Assembly (NCBI GenBank): GCA_003695005.1
Contig: RFJE01000117.1
Location: 1 to 8,492, forward strand
Direction: 5' to 3'
DNA length: 8,492 bases
Origin: Candidatus Hydrogenedentota bacterium
GTDB lineage: Bacteria; Spirochaetota; Leptospiria; Turneriellales; J094
The notes under the pieces were generated by a model, which did not search any database, had not been told where the DNA came from, and saw only the letters and a program-made list of their open reading frames with translations. Shown here piece by piece: positions 1 to 5,750 of this stretch; within the stretch, counting starts at the first letter, position 1, and every line of letters starts with the position of its first letter. A program made the position numbers and the translations under genes.

Positions 1-5
1 AACAT

Positions 6-17
6 ATACTTAAGTAT
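6..17. repeat. 12-nt perfect palindrome upstream of the first gene
   Basis: The 12 bases here read the same on both strands (ATACTTAAGTAT) and are followed by a short T run. They lie about 48 nt before the first start codon. They could be an operator half-site pair, part of a -10 region (TATACT at 5-10), or the weak end hairpin of an upstream transcript. The stem has only two C/G pairs and the upstream context is cut off, so no role can be assigned. Confidence 0.3.
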
Positions 18-49
18 TTTTCTGGTTTGTTTACCAAAATAAAGCTAAC

Positions 50-55
50 AAGGAA
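50..55 (+). promoter_or_regulatory. Ribosome binding site of the first gene
   Basis: AAGGAA lies nine bases before the ATG at 65, a good Shine-Dalgarno match and spacing. It stands out because most other starts in this window lack a clear purine-rich site and instead overlap or closely follow an upstream gene. This fits the ATG at 65 being the first start of a transcription unit. Confidence 0.65.
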
Positions 56-64
56 ACAAGCAAT

Positions 65-466
65 ATGACACTCAGCCAAAAAATATTTGCTGTGCTTACA
101 GTGCTCTTTTTATTTTGGGGTGTTTTTTATGTATTTTGGCCAGAAAATACAAAAAAGTTTAGTAAACAAGTTAGTCACTTCATAAAAACAAAAGAAAAAT
201 CTCGCAAAAAACCAGTGAAAACATCAAAGGCAAATAAGAAAAAAACAAAAATTGGGATAAACCAAGCAAGAAAAAAAGAAAATTTGGAAAATACTTTTCA
301 GCAATATAACCAGGTAAAAAAACAAGTTCAACAATGGGAAGAAAATTTTTGGAAAAGTGCTAAAAATCTATTATTTGCCATTAGCCAAGAAGAACTTTTA
401 CGCCGCCGCTTGATTGCTAAAAAAAGTCTCTTGTTCTGGAAAAAAAATCAGAGAAAAAATCCATAA
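65..466 (+). CDS. Small lysine-rich single-pass membrane protein of unknown function
   Basis: I do not recognise this 133-residue protein. It opens with a short hydrophilic stretch and one strongly hydrophobic segment (about residues 7-25, rich in Phe, Leu, Val and Trp). After that comes a very basic region (about 30-75) crowded with Lys and Arg. The last 60 residues look helical, with Gln, Glu and Lys spaced as in a coiled coil, and then a basic tail containing three consecutive Arg. The dense positive charge after the hydrophobic segment suggests, by the positive-inside rule, that the C-terminal part stays in the cytoplasm, where it could touch nucleic acid or acidic membrane lipid; this is inference. 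No signal peptidase site or known domain is evident. A good ribosome binding site (50-55) supports the start. The gene lies 20 nt before the secreted FGE-like gene and probably begins that operon. Confidence 0.7.
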   Translation: MTLSQKIFAVLTVLFLFWGVFYVFWPENTKKFSKQVSHFIKTKEKSRKKPVKTSKANKKKTKIGINQARKKENLENTFQQYNQVKKQVQQWEENFWKSAKNLLFAISQEELLRRRLIAKKSLLFWKKNQRKNP

Positions 467-486
467 GCCGATAATATAATGGAACT

Positions 487-1494
487 ATGCGAAAAGTATA
501 TATTTTTTTATTCACCATTTTTTCGATTACAAACCTATCCGCGTATGAATATAAAATTGTTGGCGAAGTTTTAAGTACCAATCCAATTACAAAAGAAGTA
601 AAAGTGTTTTTCTTTCAACCAAAGAAAATACAAGCCTATCAAAAATTTATTCTTTTAAATGGAAAACAAGAAGCAGGCTACTTTTTTATGCGAAAACAAA
701 TTAAGAAAAATATATTTATCGGCAAAACAAGTATCCCTGTATTCCGTGGACAAAAATTAGCCCTAGCAAGAAAAGAAAAAGAAACTGGACATTTACCCGA
801 TAGAATTTTTCGCCAAAAAGAAAAGCCTCTGCTTATTTATGGCGGACTCGATAAAGCCCCTATGGTATACATACCCGCAGGTCCTTTTGTCTATGGCACA
901 GATGATATCCAGTCTACAGCATATACTGCGAAACCGGAAAAAAATCGAACGCAGCTTGTCCGGCTATTAGGTCAAAAGCGAATTCACTATTACATTTTAC
1001 ATGCTTTTTACATAGACCGCTATGAAGTAACATTAGGACAGTGGCAAAAGTTCCTACAAGATCATGGTAAACTACCACAAAAGATCCAAAATCCAAATTT
1101 ACCGGTAACCCATGTATCATATTACGAAGCTGAGCGCTATTGCAAGTATGTCGGCAAACGTTTACCAACGGAACTTGAATGGGAAAAAGCAGCTCGCGGT
1201 ACAGGACTAGAAAGAATGTGGACGCGTAACGAAGAAATCCGCTATCGGGATGTTAGTATTGTGTATCCTACAGGAAACGAGTTTTTCCCCGACTTATGTG
1301 TAACCCTAGATTCAAACTATGATGGTCCACAACCGATTACCGACCTAAAAGATAAAAGCCCGTATGGCTTGTTTGGAATGTGCGGGAATGCAGCAGAATG
1401 GACTTCTTCCTGGTTTTTACCATATCGCGGAAACACAAAAGCAAATCCACTTTTTGGTGCTCGGTATAAAGTCATTCGGGGGGGGAAGTTATGA
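487..1494 (+). CDS. Secreted FGE/SUMF1-like domain protein, truncated by a frameshift
   Basis: The 335-residue frame starts with a signal peptide: basic N-terminus, hydrophobic core and a likely cut after the Leu-Ser-Ala at 17-19, so the product is exported. Residues 20-100 form a small beta-rich region I cannot name. From about residue 126 there is a formylglycine-generating-enzyme (FGE-sulfatase/SUMF1) domain: the MVYIPAGPF opening, FYIDRYEVTLGQW near 175-186, the VSYYEAERYC...GKRLPTELEWEKAARG block at 210-238, and YGLFGMCGNAAEWTSSWF at 293-310. The frame then reaches VIRGG (329-333) and ends after two stray residues, because a G8 run at 1478-1485 shifts it. With seven G the protein would be 372 residues and end in the family's GFRCA motif at 1606. 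The two active-site cysteines of true FGE are absent even in the repaired version, so a binding or structural role is likelier than sulfatase activation. The gene lies in the probable 65-3345 operon. Confidence 0.85.
   Translation: MRKVYIFLFTIFSITNLSAYEYKIVGEVLSTNPITKEVKVFFFQPKKIQAYQKFILLNGKQEAGYFFMRKQIKKNIFIGKTSIPVFRGQKLALARKEKETGHLPDRIFRQKEKPLLIYGGLDKAPMVYIPAGPFVYGTDDIQSTAYTAKPEKNRTQLVRLLGQKRIHYYILHAFYIDRYEVTLGQWQKFLQDHGKLPQKIQNPNLPVTHVSYYEAERYCKYVGKRLPTELEWEKAARGTGLERMWTRNEEIRYRDVSIVYPTGNEFFPDLCVTLDSNYDGPQPITDLKDKSPYGLFGMCGNAAEWTSSWFLPYRGNTKANPLFGARYKVIRGGKL
1478..1485 (+). repeat. Poly-G tract (G8) that disrupts the FGE-like reading frame
   Basis: Eight consecutive G follow the codons for Val-Ile and the C of the Arg codon CGG. 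Seven G would give the standard Arg-Gly-Gly-Ser-Tyr of FGE domains; eight give Arg-Gly-Gly-Lys-Leu-stop. Going from the upstream frame to the domain's tail requires a net +1 shift (skipping one G), not the usual -1 slippage. Homopolymers of this length are hot spots for replication slippage and for sequencing errors, and the sequence alone cannot separate the two. Confidence 0.9.
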
Positions 1495-1606
1495 GCTCCC
1501 GCATTCCTTTGCAAAAGCTTTTGTGCGCATTCCTGGTGGTAATCCAACTTTATCGGATGATAAAAAAGCAGGCTTTCGCTGCGCCATGGATGCCGAAAAA
1601 AAATGA
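1486..1606 (+). pseudogene. Displaced C-terminal end of the FGE-like domain
   Basis: Read in the shifted frame, this stretch continues Gly-Gly-Ser-Tyr-Glu from the G tract and runs about 39 residues to a TGA at 1604-1606. It ends with the diagnostic AGFRCAMDAEKK, the last strand motif of FGE/SUMF1 domains. It contains an R-x-P-G-G-N-P turn where family members carry the conserved loop before GFR. Its stop overlaps the ATG of the acetyltransferase gene by four bases, as expected for the original end of an operon gene. It is therefore the true end of the upstream gene rather than a separate gene. Loss of this segment should destabilise the fold, since it supplies core strands. Confidence 0.85.
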
Positions 1607-2064
1607 CCATTACCAACTTAAAGGAAGAATCTTACTTTTCTATCTTAAACGAGCTGCCTGATTTTTGGTCGAGCTCCGCGGATACAATGCGACCGTATCA
1701 TCATATCATGTTTGCGAAGTATTTTCCCGAAGTGTCTTTTGTAGCCATCGAACATCAAAAAATTATAGGGTACTTATATGCAATCCTTTCTGCCAACCAA
1801 CAAAAAACATTTATTCACTTAATCGCTGTTCGCAAAGGCTACTACCGAAAAAAAATCGCCACCGTTCTGCTCAATAAACTAGAATCAACCCTATCACACT
1901 TATTCCCAAAATGCCGCCAAATCGAAGCATACTGTATAAAAGAAAACCGCTTAGGAATTGCCTTTTTTTCCAATCGCGGCTTCTTGCAGCAAGGCATACT
2001 CCAAACACAAGAGAAAGAAGCTATTTTGTTTAGGAAGCCTGTTAAAAATTGCTGTACAAAGTGA
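1603..2064 (+). CDS. GNAT-family N-acetyltransferase
   Basis: The 153-residue protein has the size and layout of a single-domain GNAT enzyme, which moves an acetyl group from acetyl-CoA to an amine. The central strand and acetyl-CoA loop are at about 70-93 (IHLIAVRKGYYRKKIATVLL), following a beta-strand pair around 45-62 (VSFVAIEHQKIIGYLYA). Motif B is at 114-127, with Asn115, a small helix and the closing Asn-Arg-Gly-Phe. The pyrophosphate loop is unusual: the normal R-G-x-G-x-G/A pattern is replaced by Y-R-K-K-I-A, losing its glycines for lysines, so acetyl-CoA binding may be altered. The ATG overlaps the stop of the reconstructed upstream gene (ATGA), with no clear ribosome binding site, which suggests translational coupling. 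Substrate unknown; small molecules and protein N-termini are both possible. No signal peptide, so cytoplasmic. Confidence 0.8.
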   Translation: MTITNLKEESYFSILNELPDFWSSSADTMRPYHHIMFAKYFPEVSFVAIEHQKIIGYLYAILSANQQKTFIHLIAVRKGYYRKKIATVLLNKLESTLSHLFPKCRQIEAYCIKENRLGIAFFSNRGFLQQGILQTQEKEAILFRKPVKNCCTK

Positions 2065-2100
2065 GCGTATCCCGAGAAGAAAATAATTTGATTTTTCAAA

Positions 2101-3345
2101 ATGAAGACATGGTATTTTAAATATGGTCTGCTATTGTGTATTTCGGCCTCGAGTTTCGGGGTAGAACCATGGCCATCGGAAGCCCCGAAAAAACAACCAG
2201 GTTTGCAATTCTTCTTTGAAAAAGGGGATATTTTAGAAGTTCGGAAATATGCTTATCAAAAAATACGGGTCAATCGAACAAAATTCAACAGGCAGGCTTT
2301 TAATTATATTCGGTTGCAGGTGACAAATGTACAACAGGATAAATTTACCCTTGCGGGTCGCTTCCAAAGCAGGTTTCGTTATGAAATTGATGAGGCAGTA
2401 CCCTACCTCGAAGAAGAAAATGAATTTGCCCGTTTTACTTTACTTGCGAATGGAAAGTATGAGGTACCGCAGGGACAATTTATGCCGAATTTGCGATCCA
2501 TTCCTACTTTTCCAAAAACAATGGAATATAAAAAAGGGTTTACATGGACAGCCCCTGCCCAGGAAATAATGAAATTCCAAAAGTTACTCGTTATTCCATT
2601 AGAAGTGCAATATGAATACCGTGGATCGTCGGTATTATCTACCCCCGAGGGAGTAAAAAAGCTGCATAAAATTTTAATTAACTATGAAATTTCTAAAGAA
2701 TTTCGCGAGGCTGATAACCAAACTCCTTCGAAAGTATTTGGTTTTGTAACTGGCATTTTATTTTTTGATGATGCTGCTAAAATTCCTTACTACGAACAAA
2801 GTGAATACAATTTAGTCATTTTATTTCCCAATGGCGACTCGCGGGAATTCAATGTAAAAAGTAAAACTTACTATAAGAAAATTCCACATACGAAAAAAAC
2901 AATCGAGGCAAAAGAACTTGCAAAAGAGTTTAGAAAAAAATTAATCCCCGAAAAAGGGGATGTGAATCCTAAAATTCGCATTAGGGTACGCAAAGACGAA
3001 GTAAAAATTAATTTGCCTAATGTTTTTTTTGAGACTGATTCAGCGGAACTAACGGACGAAAGCAAAGAAGCTCTTGATAGCATTATTAAAATTATTAAAG
3101 AAAAAGCTCCGAATGCGCAAATTGTAATTCGAGGTTTTACTGACAATCGCGGAAGCGAAGAGTATAATTTAAAATTGTCTGAAAAGCGTGCAAAAGCTGT
3201 TGCGGATTATTTAGTAGAAGAGGGTGAATTAAAACCCGAAAATATTAGCTACCTTGGACTTGGCGAAAAACGCCCCATAGCATCGAACCGAACTGCGGAA
3301 GGACGTGCAAAGAATAGAAGAGTGGAAGTTTTAATTTATCCTTAA
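2101..3345 (+). CDS. OmpA-family envelope protein with C-terminal peptidoglycan-binding domain
   Basis: The 414-residue protein starts with a signal peptide (hydrophobic core about 8-18, likely cut near Ser-Phe-Gly at 18-20). Cys13 lies inside the core without a proper lipobox, so I do not call it a lipoprotein. Residues 30-290 form a beta-rich region of aromatic and charged strands that I cannot assign to a named domain; it resembles N-terminal parts of spirochaete OmpA-like proteins from memory only. Residues 303-414 are an OmpA C-terminal domain: NVFFETDSAEL near 307-317, then FTDNRGS with Asp348, and NLKLSEKRAKAVADYL with Arg363. That Asp/Arg pair, 15 residues apart, binds the diaminopimelate of peptidoglycan in the family. 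The typical GLGEKRPIASN and GRAKNRRVEV ends are present. It likely anchors the outer envelope to the wall. It is the last gene of the + strand run; the start lacks a well-spaced ribosome binding site, and an in-frame stop at 2089-2091 rules out a longer one. Confidence 0.92.
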   Translation: MKTWYFKYGLLLCISASSFGVEPWPSEAPKKQPGLQFFFEKGDILEVRKYAYQKIRVNRTKFNRQAFNYIRLQVTNVQQDKFTLAGRFQSRFRYEIDEAVPYLEEENEFARFTLLANGKYEVPQGQFMPNLRSIPTFPKTMEYKKGFTWTAPAQEIMKFQKLLVIPLEVQYEYRGSSVLSTPEGVKKLHKILINYEISKEFREADNQTPSKVFGFVTGILFFDDAAKIPYYEQSEYNLVILFPNGDSREFNVKSKTYYKKIPHTKKTIEAKELAKEFRKKLIPEKGDVNPKIRIRVRKDEVKINLPNVFFETDSAELTDESKEALDSIIKIIKEKAPNAQIVIRGFTDNRGSEEYNLKLSEKRAKAVADYLVEEGELKPENISYLGLGEKRPIASNRTAEGRAKNRRVEVLIYP

Positions 3346-3347
3346 AA

Positions 3348-3548
3348 TTACTTCATTTTATACTTTTTACGGAATTTATCAACTCGGCCAGCAGTATCTA
3401 CAAGCTTTTGTTTTCCTGTATAAAAAGGATGACATGCACTGCAAATTTCCACATGAATATTTTCTACAGTATCCCGTGTTTCGTACGTTGCCCCGCAGAC
3501 GCAAGTAATTACAGTCTCTACATACTTTGGATGAATCCCTTCTTTCAT
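3348..3548 (-). CDS. rpmE: 50S ribosomal protein L31, zinc-binding (C+) type
   Basis: The 66-residue protein matches bacterial L31 end to end: MKEGIHPKY at the start, then CVC at 16-18, CSAC at 36-39 followed by HPFYTGKQK, and [10 protein letters not shown] near the end. Cys16, Cys18, Cys36 and Cys39 are the four zinc ligands of the C+ form. L31 sits on the large subunit and helps bridge it to the small subunit. The open frame extends upstream to a TTG (3584), adding 12 residues, but the ATG at 3548 matches the family start exactly and is preferred. No Shine-Dalgarno site is visible before it. The gene faces the OmpA gene tail to tail, with only two bases between the two stop codons. No rho gene, a common neighbour elsewhere, is seen in the window. 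Confidence 0.96.
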   Translation of the reverse strand: MKEGIHPKYVETVITCVCGATYETRDTVENIHVEICSACHPFYTGKQKLVDTAGRVDKFRKKYKMK

Positions 3549-3606
3549 AGAAGGTATGAATTCGGATAACAGACTAGCGGTCAAGCATTGAAACCAATTA
3601 CAACTT

Positions 3607-3622
3607 GCGCTGAAGCGCTGAA
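3607..3622. repeat. Tandem octamer GCGCTGAA x2
   Basis: GCGCTGAA occurs twice back to back (3607-3614 and 3615-3622). Because GCGC is self-complementary, the two copies can also pair as GCGC-TGAA-GCGC. This could be a regulator binding site, part of a dispersed intergenic repeat, or chance. Only the repetition itself is certain. Confidence 0.6.
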
Positions 3623-3632
3623 TCTTTCCCTA

Positions 3633-3644
3633 TTGCGCTCGCAA
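3633..3644. repeat. Inverted repeat TTGCG-ct-CGCAA
   Basis: Two five-base arms separated by two bases form a small dyad in the middle of the divergent region, 11 bases after the tandem octamer. With such a short loop it would suit a dimeric regulator as an operator better than an RNA hairpin. No downstream T run makes it a terminator on either strand. Confidence 0.45.
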
Positions 3645-3696
3645 CCAAAAACTTCTTGCACACCGCACAAAAAAACAGAGTTTGGCCTTGCTGCTT

Positions 3697-5739
3697 ATGG
3701 AAAATGTAGTCGATCATGAAGTGGAACAAAAAATGTCGATTTTAAAGGAAGATTTTTACAATCCCCCGATTGAAAAAGTCTATGTTCCGCCACTGAATCC
3801 TTCGTATAAACGATTTTTATCGAAAGTATGGACTGCATTTGTGAATAAAATGGTCTTTTTGACGTTTGAGGATGATGAGTATTTATTTGAATATTCTATG
3901 TTTGAAGCCATTGATGGGGATGCCTTAAAGGTAAAAGCCACAGCTGCGGGCTATGCTTTAAAAGATTATGAAGATTCGGAAGAGAATCATCAGGATGAAA
4001 TTTTTAATGGTCCTTTTGCTCGCATTCCTATTAAAGATGAAAGAAATTTAACAGCGCGCTTTATTCAAAAGGCGATTTTAGATGTTCAGCAAGGTTTAAA
4101 GCCAGAGGTACAAATTTTTTCTGTCGCAGGTGCGCAAGGGCTTCATCCCGATATCCAGCGCATATTAAAACCCGACATGAATTTTTTAGCAGGAATCCCG
4201 CTGTTTGTTCGAGGCGAGCCAATTGGTATGCTTTGGGGGATTCGAAAGCACCGTTTTTCTCAGTTACAAAAAAAGTATTTAGCGTGGCAATTAGTTGCTC
4301 TTTACGATGGAATTGTGAATATTTTAGAGCAAGAAATTGATCGAGGCAAAGATGCATATTATACTCGTCGCTTAATTGAAAAGTTAGATACCACCTCGCA
4401 GGTATTTAAAATTTATTATACGGAGCGGGAAAAGCAAAAGTTACCAATTAAGTCCATTATTGCTCATGCTTATCGTTTTGACAAAACATTTCGGCAAGAT
4501 ACAAGTTTTATTATTCCTACTTCAAATGGTTTTTCTATTAGTTTAAAGTTATATCTTCCCGAAGAAATCAATAATAGCAATAAAGTGCTTTTAATGATTC
4601 CCGGATTTTTTTGCAATCGTTCTTTAATGGATCGTTTAGCAAGACAAATGTCTTTAGGGTATGATTATCCAGTATTAGCGCTAGATGTAAGAGGACGGTC
4701 TAAATATACTCTTCCCGAGAAAGGGGGGATTGGTAGTGGTTGGACTGTGGATGATTATATTTGGGAAGATTTTCCAACGGCATTAAAATGGATTCAGAAA
4801 AACATGCCCGGGAAAAAAGTTGTCATTTATGGCCACAGCATGGGGGGGATGATTCCACGCTTTTATGCTGCTGCTTATCGCAAAATGCGTATTGCGGAAA
4901 AACAAGCATTATTGCAAAAGACAATCTTGCAGCGACAAAATGGCGAAGAAAAAGGAATTTTATCTCTAGCTAAAAAAGTATTTAAATTTGGGTCTTATAC
5001 AGAAAATGAGCGAGAAGAGATGGTTAAACAGCTGCAAGAGCTTTTAACGGGATCAACTCGCATTCCGGTAAGTACAGATAATTTACCGGATCCCGAAGAA
5101 ATTATTGCAGGTATTGTTTCGATTACCTCTCCAAGCTATGTTGATTTAGATGCTCGCATTCCCGGTTTTGAAACCTTAAAGAATGTAGGACGCGCAATTG
5201 GAAACTCTTTTATTTCGGATTTATTATTTCAAATTTTATCATTAGGGTTGTTTTCTCCGGTTGCTACTGTGGACTTACACAAGTTTTTTACCATGTTAGG
5301 AAATTTATCAAACTCGTTGCGTATGCTACATTGGAACATTGGTCAAAACTTACCTACGATTAAAGACTTTATTGGTTATGAGCAAATTACACCACCGGAA
5401 TGGTATTTTTTTATGGAAAATGTCTTTTGCGAAGAATCCATTAAAGTCATTATTCAGTTTGTAAGATCCCAGTTTAATAATAACTCATTTAGCTCGTATG
5501 ATGGAAGTTTAAATTATACCGAAGAGTTGCAGAATTTAACCTTACCTGTCTTTTCGGTCATTGGCACAAAAGATACTCTTGCCCCGCCGCAAACAGCACA
5601 ATATGGTTTTGATATGATGCGGTCTAAAAACAAAAAGCTTGTTGAGTATCCCCAAGGGCATATGGGGGTAGTGGTACATCCGGAAACGGTTCGAAAACTG
5701 GCAGCGGATTCTCATGAGTGGATCCAAACATTGGATTAG
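3697..5739 (+). CDS. GAF-like domain fused to an alpha/beta hydrolase (esterase/lipase type)
   Basis: This start gives 680 residues. No signal peptide is present, so the product is probably cytoplasmic. Residues about 60-215 resemble a GAF sensor domain, clearest at AGIPLFVRGEPIGMLWGIR (from 165) with a following amphipathic helix. A helical linker leads to an alpha/beta hydrolase from about 269: oxyanion-type PGFF at 302-305, DVRGRS at 330-335, the nucleophile elbow GHSMGG at 379-384 with Ser381, the acid in GTKDTLAPP (Asp626) and the base in PQGHMG (His655). An unusually large insert (about 385-600) sits between the nucleophile and the acid and probably forms a lid over the pocket. The substrate is unknown; acyl esters or lipids are plausible. 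Start choice is open: TTG 3682 and ATG 3733 are alternatives, the latter having a GTGGA about seven bases upstream. The gene stands alone, convergent with the - strand operon 11 nt away. Confidence 0.82.
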   Translation: MENVVDHEVEQKMSILKEDFYNPPIEKVYVPPLNPSYKRFLSKVWTAFVNKMVFLTFEDDEYLFEYSMFEAIDGDALKVKATAAGYALKDYEDSEENHQDEIFNGPFARIPIKDERNLTARFIQKAILDVQQGLKPEVQIFSVAGAQGLHPDIQRILKPDMNFLAGIPLFVRGEPIGMLWGIRKHRFSQLQKKYLAWQLVALYDGIVNILEQEIDRGKDAYYTRRLIEKLDTTSQVFKIYYTEREKQKLPIKSIIAHAYRFDKTFRQDTSFIIPTSNGFSISLKLYLPEEINNSNKVLLMIPGFFCNRSLMDRLARQMSLGYDYPVLALDVRGRSKYTLPEKGGIGSGWTVDDYIWEDFPTALKWIQKNMPGKKVVIYGHSMGGMIPRFYAAAYRKMRIAEKQALLQKTILQRQNGEEKGILSLAKKVFKFGSYTENEREEMVKQLQELLTGSTRIPVSTDNLPDPEEIIAGIVSITSPSYVDLDARIPGFETLKNVGRAIGNSFISDLLFQILSLGLFSPVATVDLHKFFTMLGNLSNSLRMLHWNIGQNLPTIKDFIGYEQITPPEWYFFMENVFCEESIKVIIQFVRSQFNNNSFSSYDGSLNYTEELQNLTLPVFSVIGTKDTLAPPQTAQYGFDMMRSKNKKLVEYPQGHMGVVVHPETVRKLAADSHEWIQTLD

Positions 5740-5750
5740 TTTTTAGCAGC

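Larger units (their letters stand above)
3549..3696. other. Divergent intergenic region between rpmE and the hydrolase gene
   Basis: This 148-nt stretch must hold the promoters of both flanking genes. Its middle (about 3604-3668) looks richer in G+C than the flanks and carries a tandem octamer and a short inverted repeat, listed separately. On the - strand a TTGACC at 3578-3583 resembles a -35 box for rpmE, but no good -10 box follows at normal spacing, so I do not call a promoter. A 39-codon frame on the - strand (3598-3717) spans most of it, without a ribosome binding site or recognisable protein. Confidence 0.55.

Noticed and set aside
914..1168. 84-codon - strand frame inside the FGE-like gene
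   Set aside because: It lies wholly opposite well-conserved FGE motifs and encodes nothing recognisable, so it is a shadow frame.
487..1606. Classical -1 programmed frameshift at the G tract
   Set aside because: A -1 shift leads into a frame that encodes no FGE motif. The domain's tail needs a net +1 shift, so standard -1 slippage does not explain it.
1317..1616. 99-codon - strand frame across the FGE-like gene end
   Set aside because: It is antisense to the conserved GNAAEWTSSWF and GFRCA regions and has no own start signal or domain.
2101..2160. OmpA-family protein as a lipoprotein because of Cys13
   Set aside because: The residues before the Cys are Leu-Leu-Leu, not a lipobox, and the Cys lies within the hydrophobic core of the signal peptide.
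2871..3146. 91-codon hydrophobic - strand frame inside ompA
   Set aside because: Its apparent membrane character comes from the antisense of a Lys/Glu-rich segment; the + strand OmpA domain explains the sequence.
3329..3347. Possible bidirectional terminator hairpin TTTTAA-(7)-TTAAAA at the ompA/rpmE junction
   Set aside because: The stem is six A/T pairs only, too weak for an intrinsic terminator, and such matches are frequent in AT-rich DNA.
3598..3717. 39-codon open frame on the - strand between rpmE and the hydrolase, containing C-A-V-C
   Set aside because: It has no ribosome binding site, overlaps the 5' end of the hydrolase gene and resembles no protein I know. I kept it only as part of the intergenic-repeat observation.
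4061..4357. 98-codon - strand frame inside the hydrolase gene
   Set aside because: It is antisense to the GAF-like region, with no recognisable domain or start signal.
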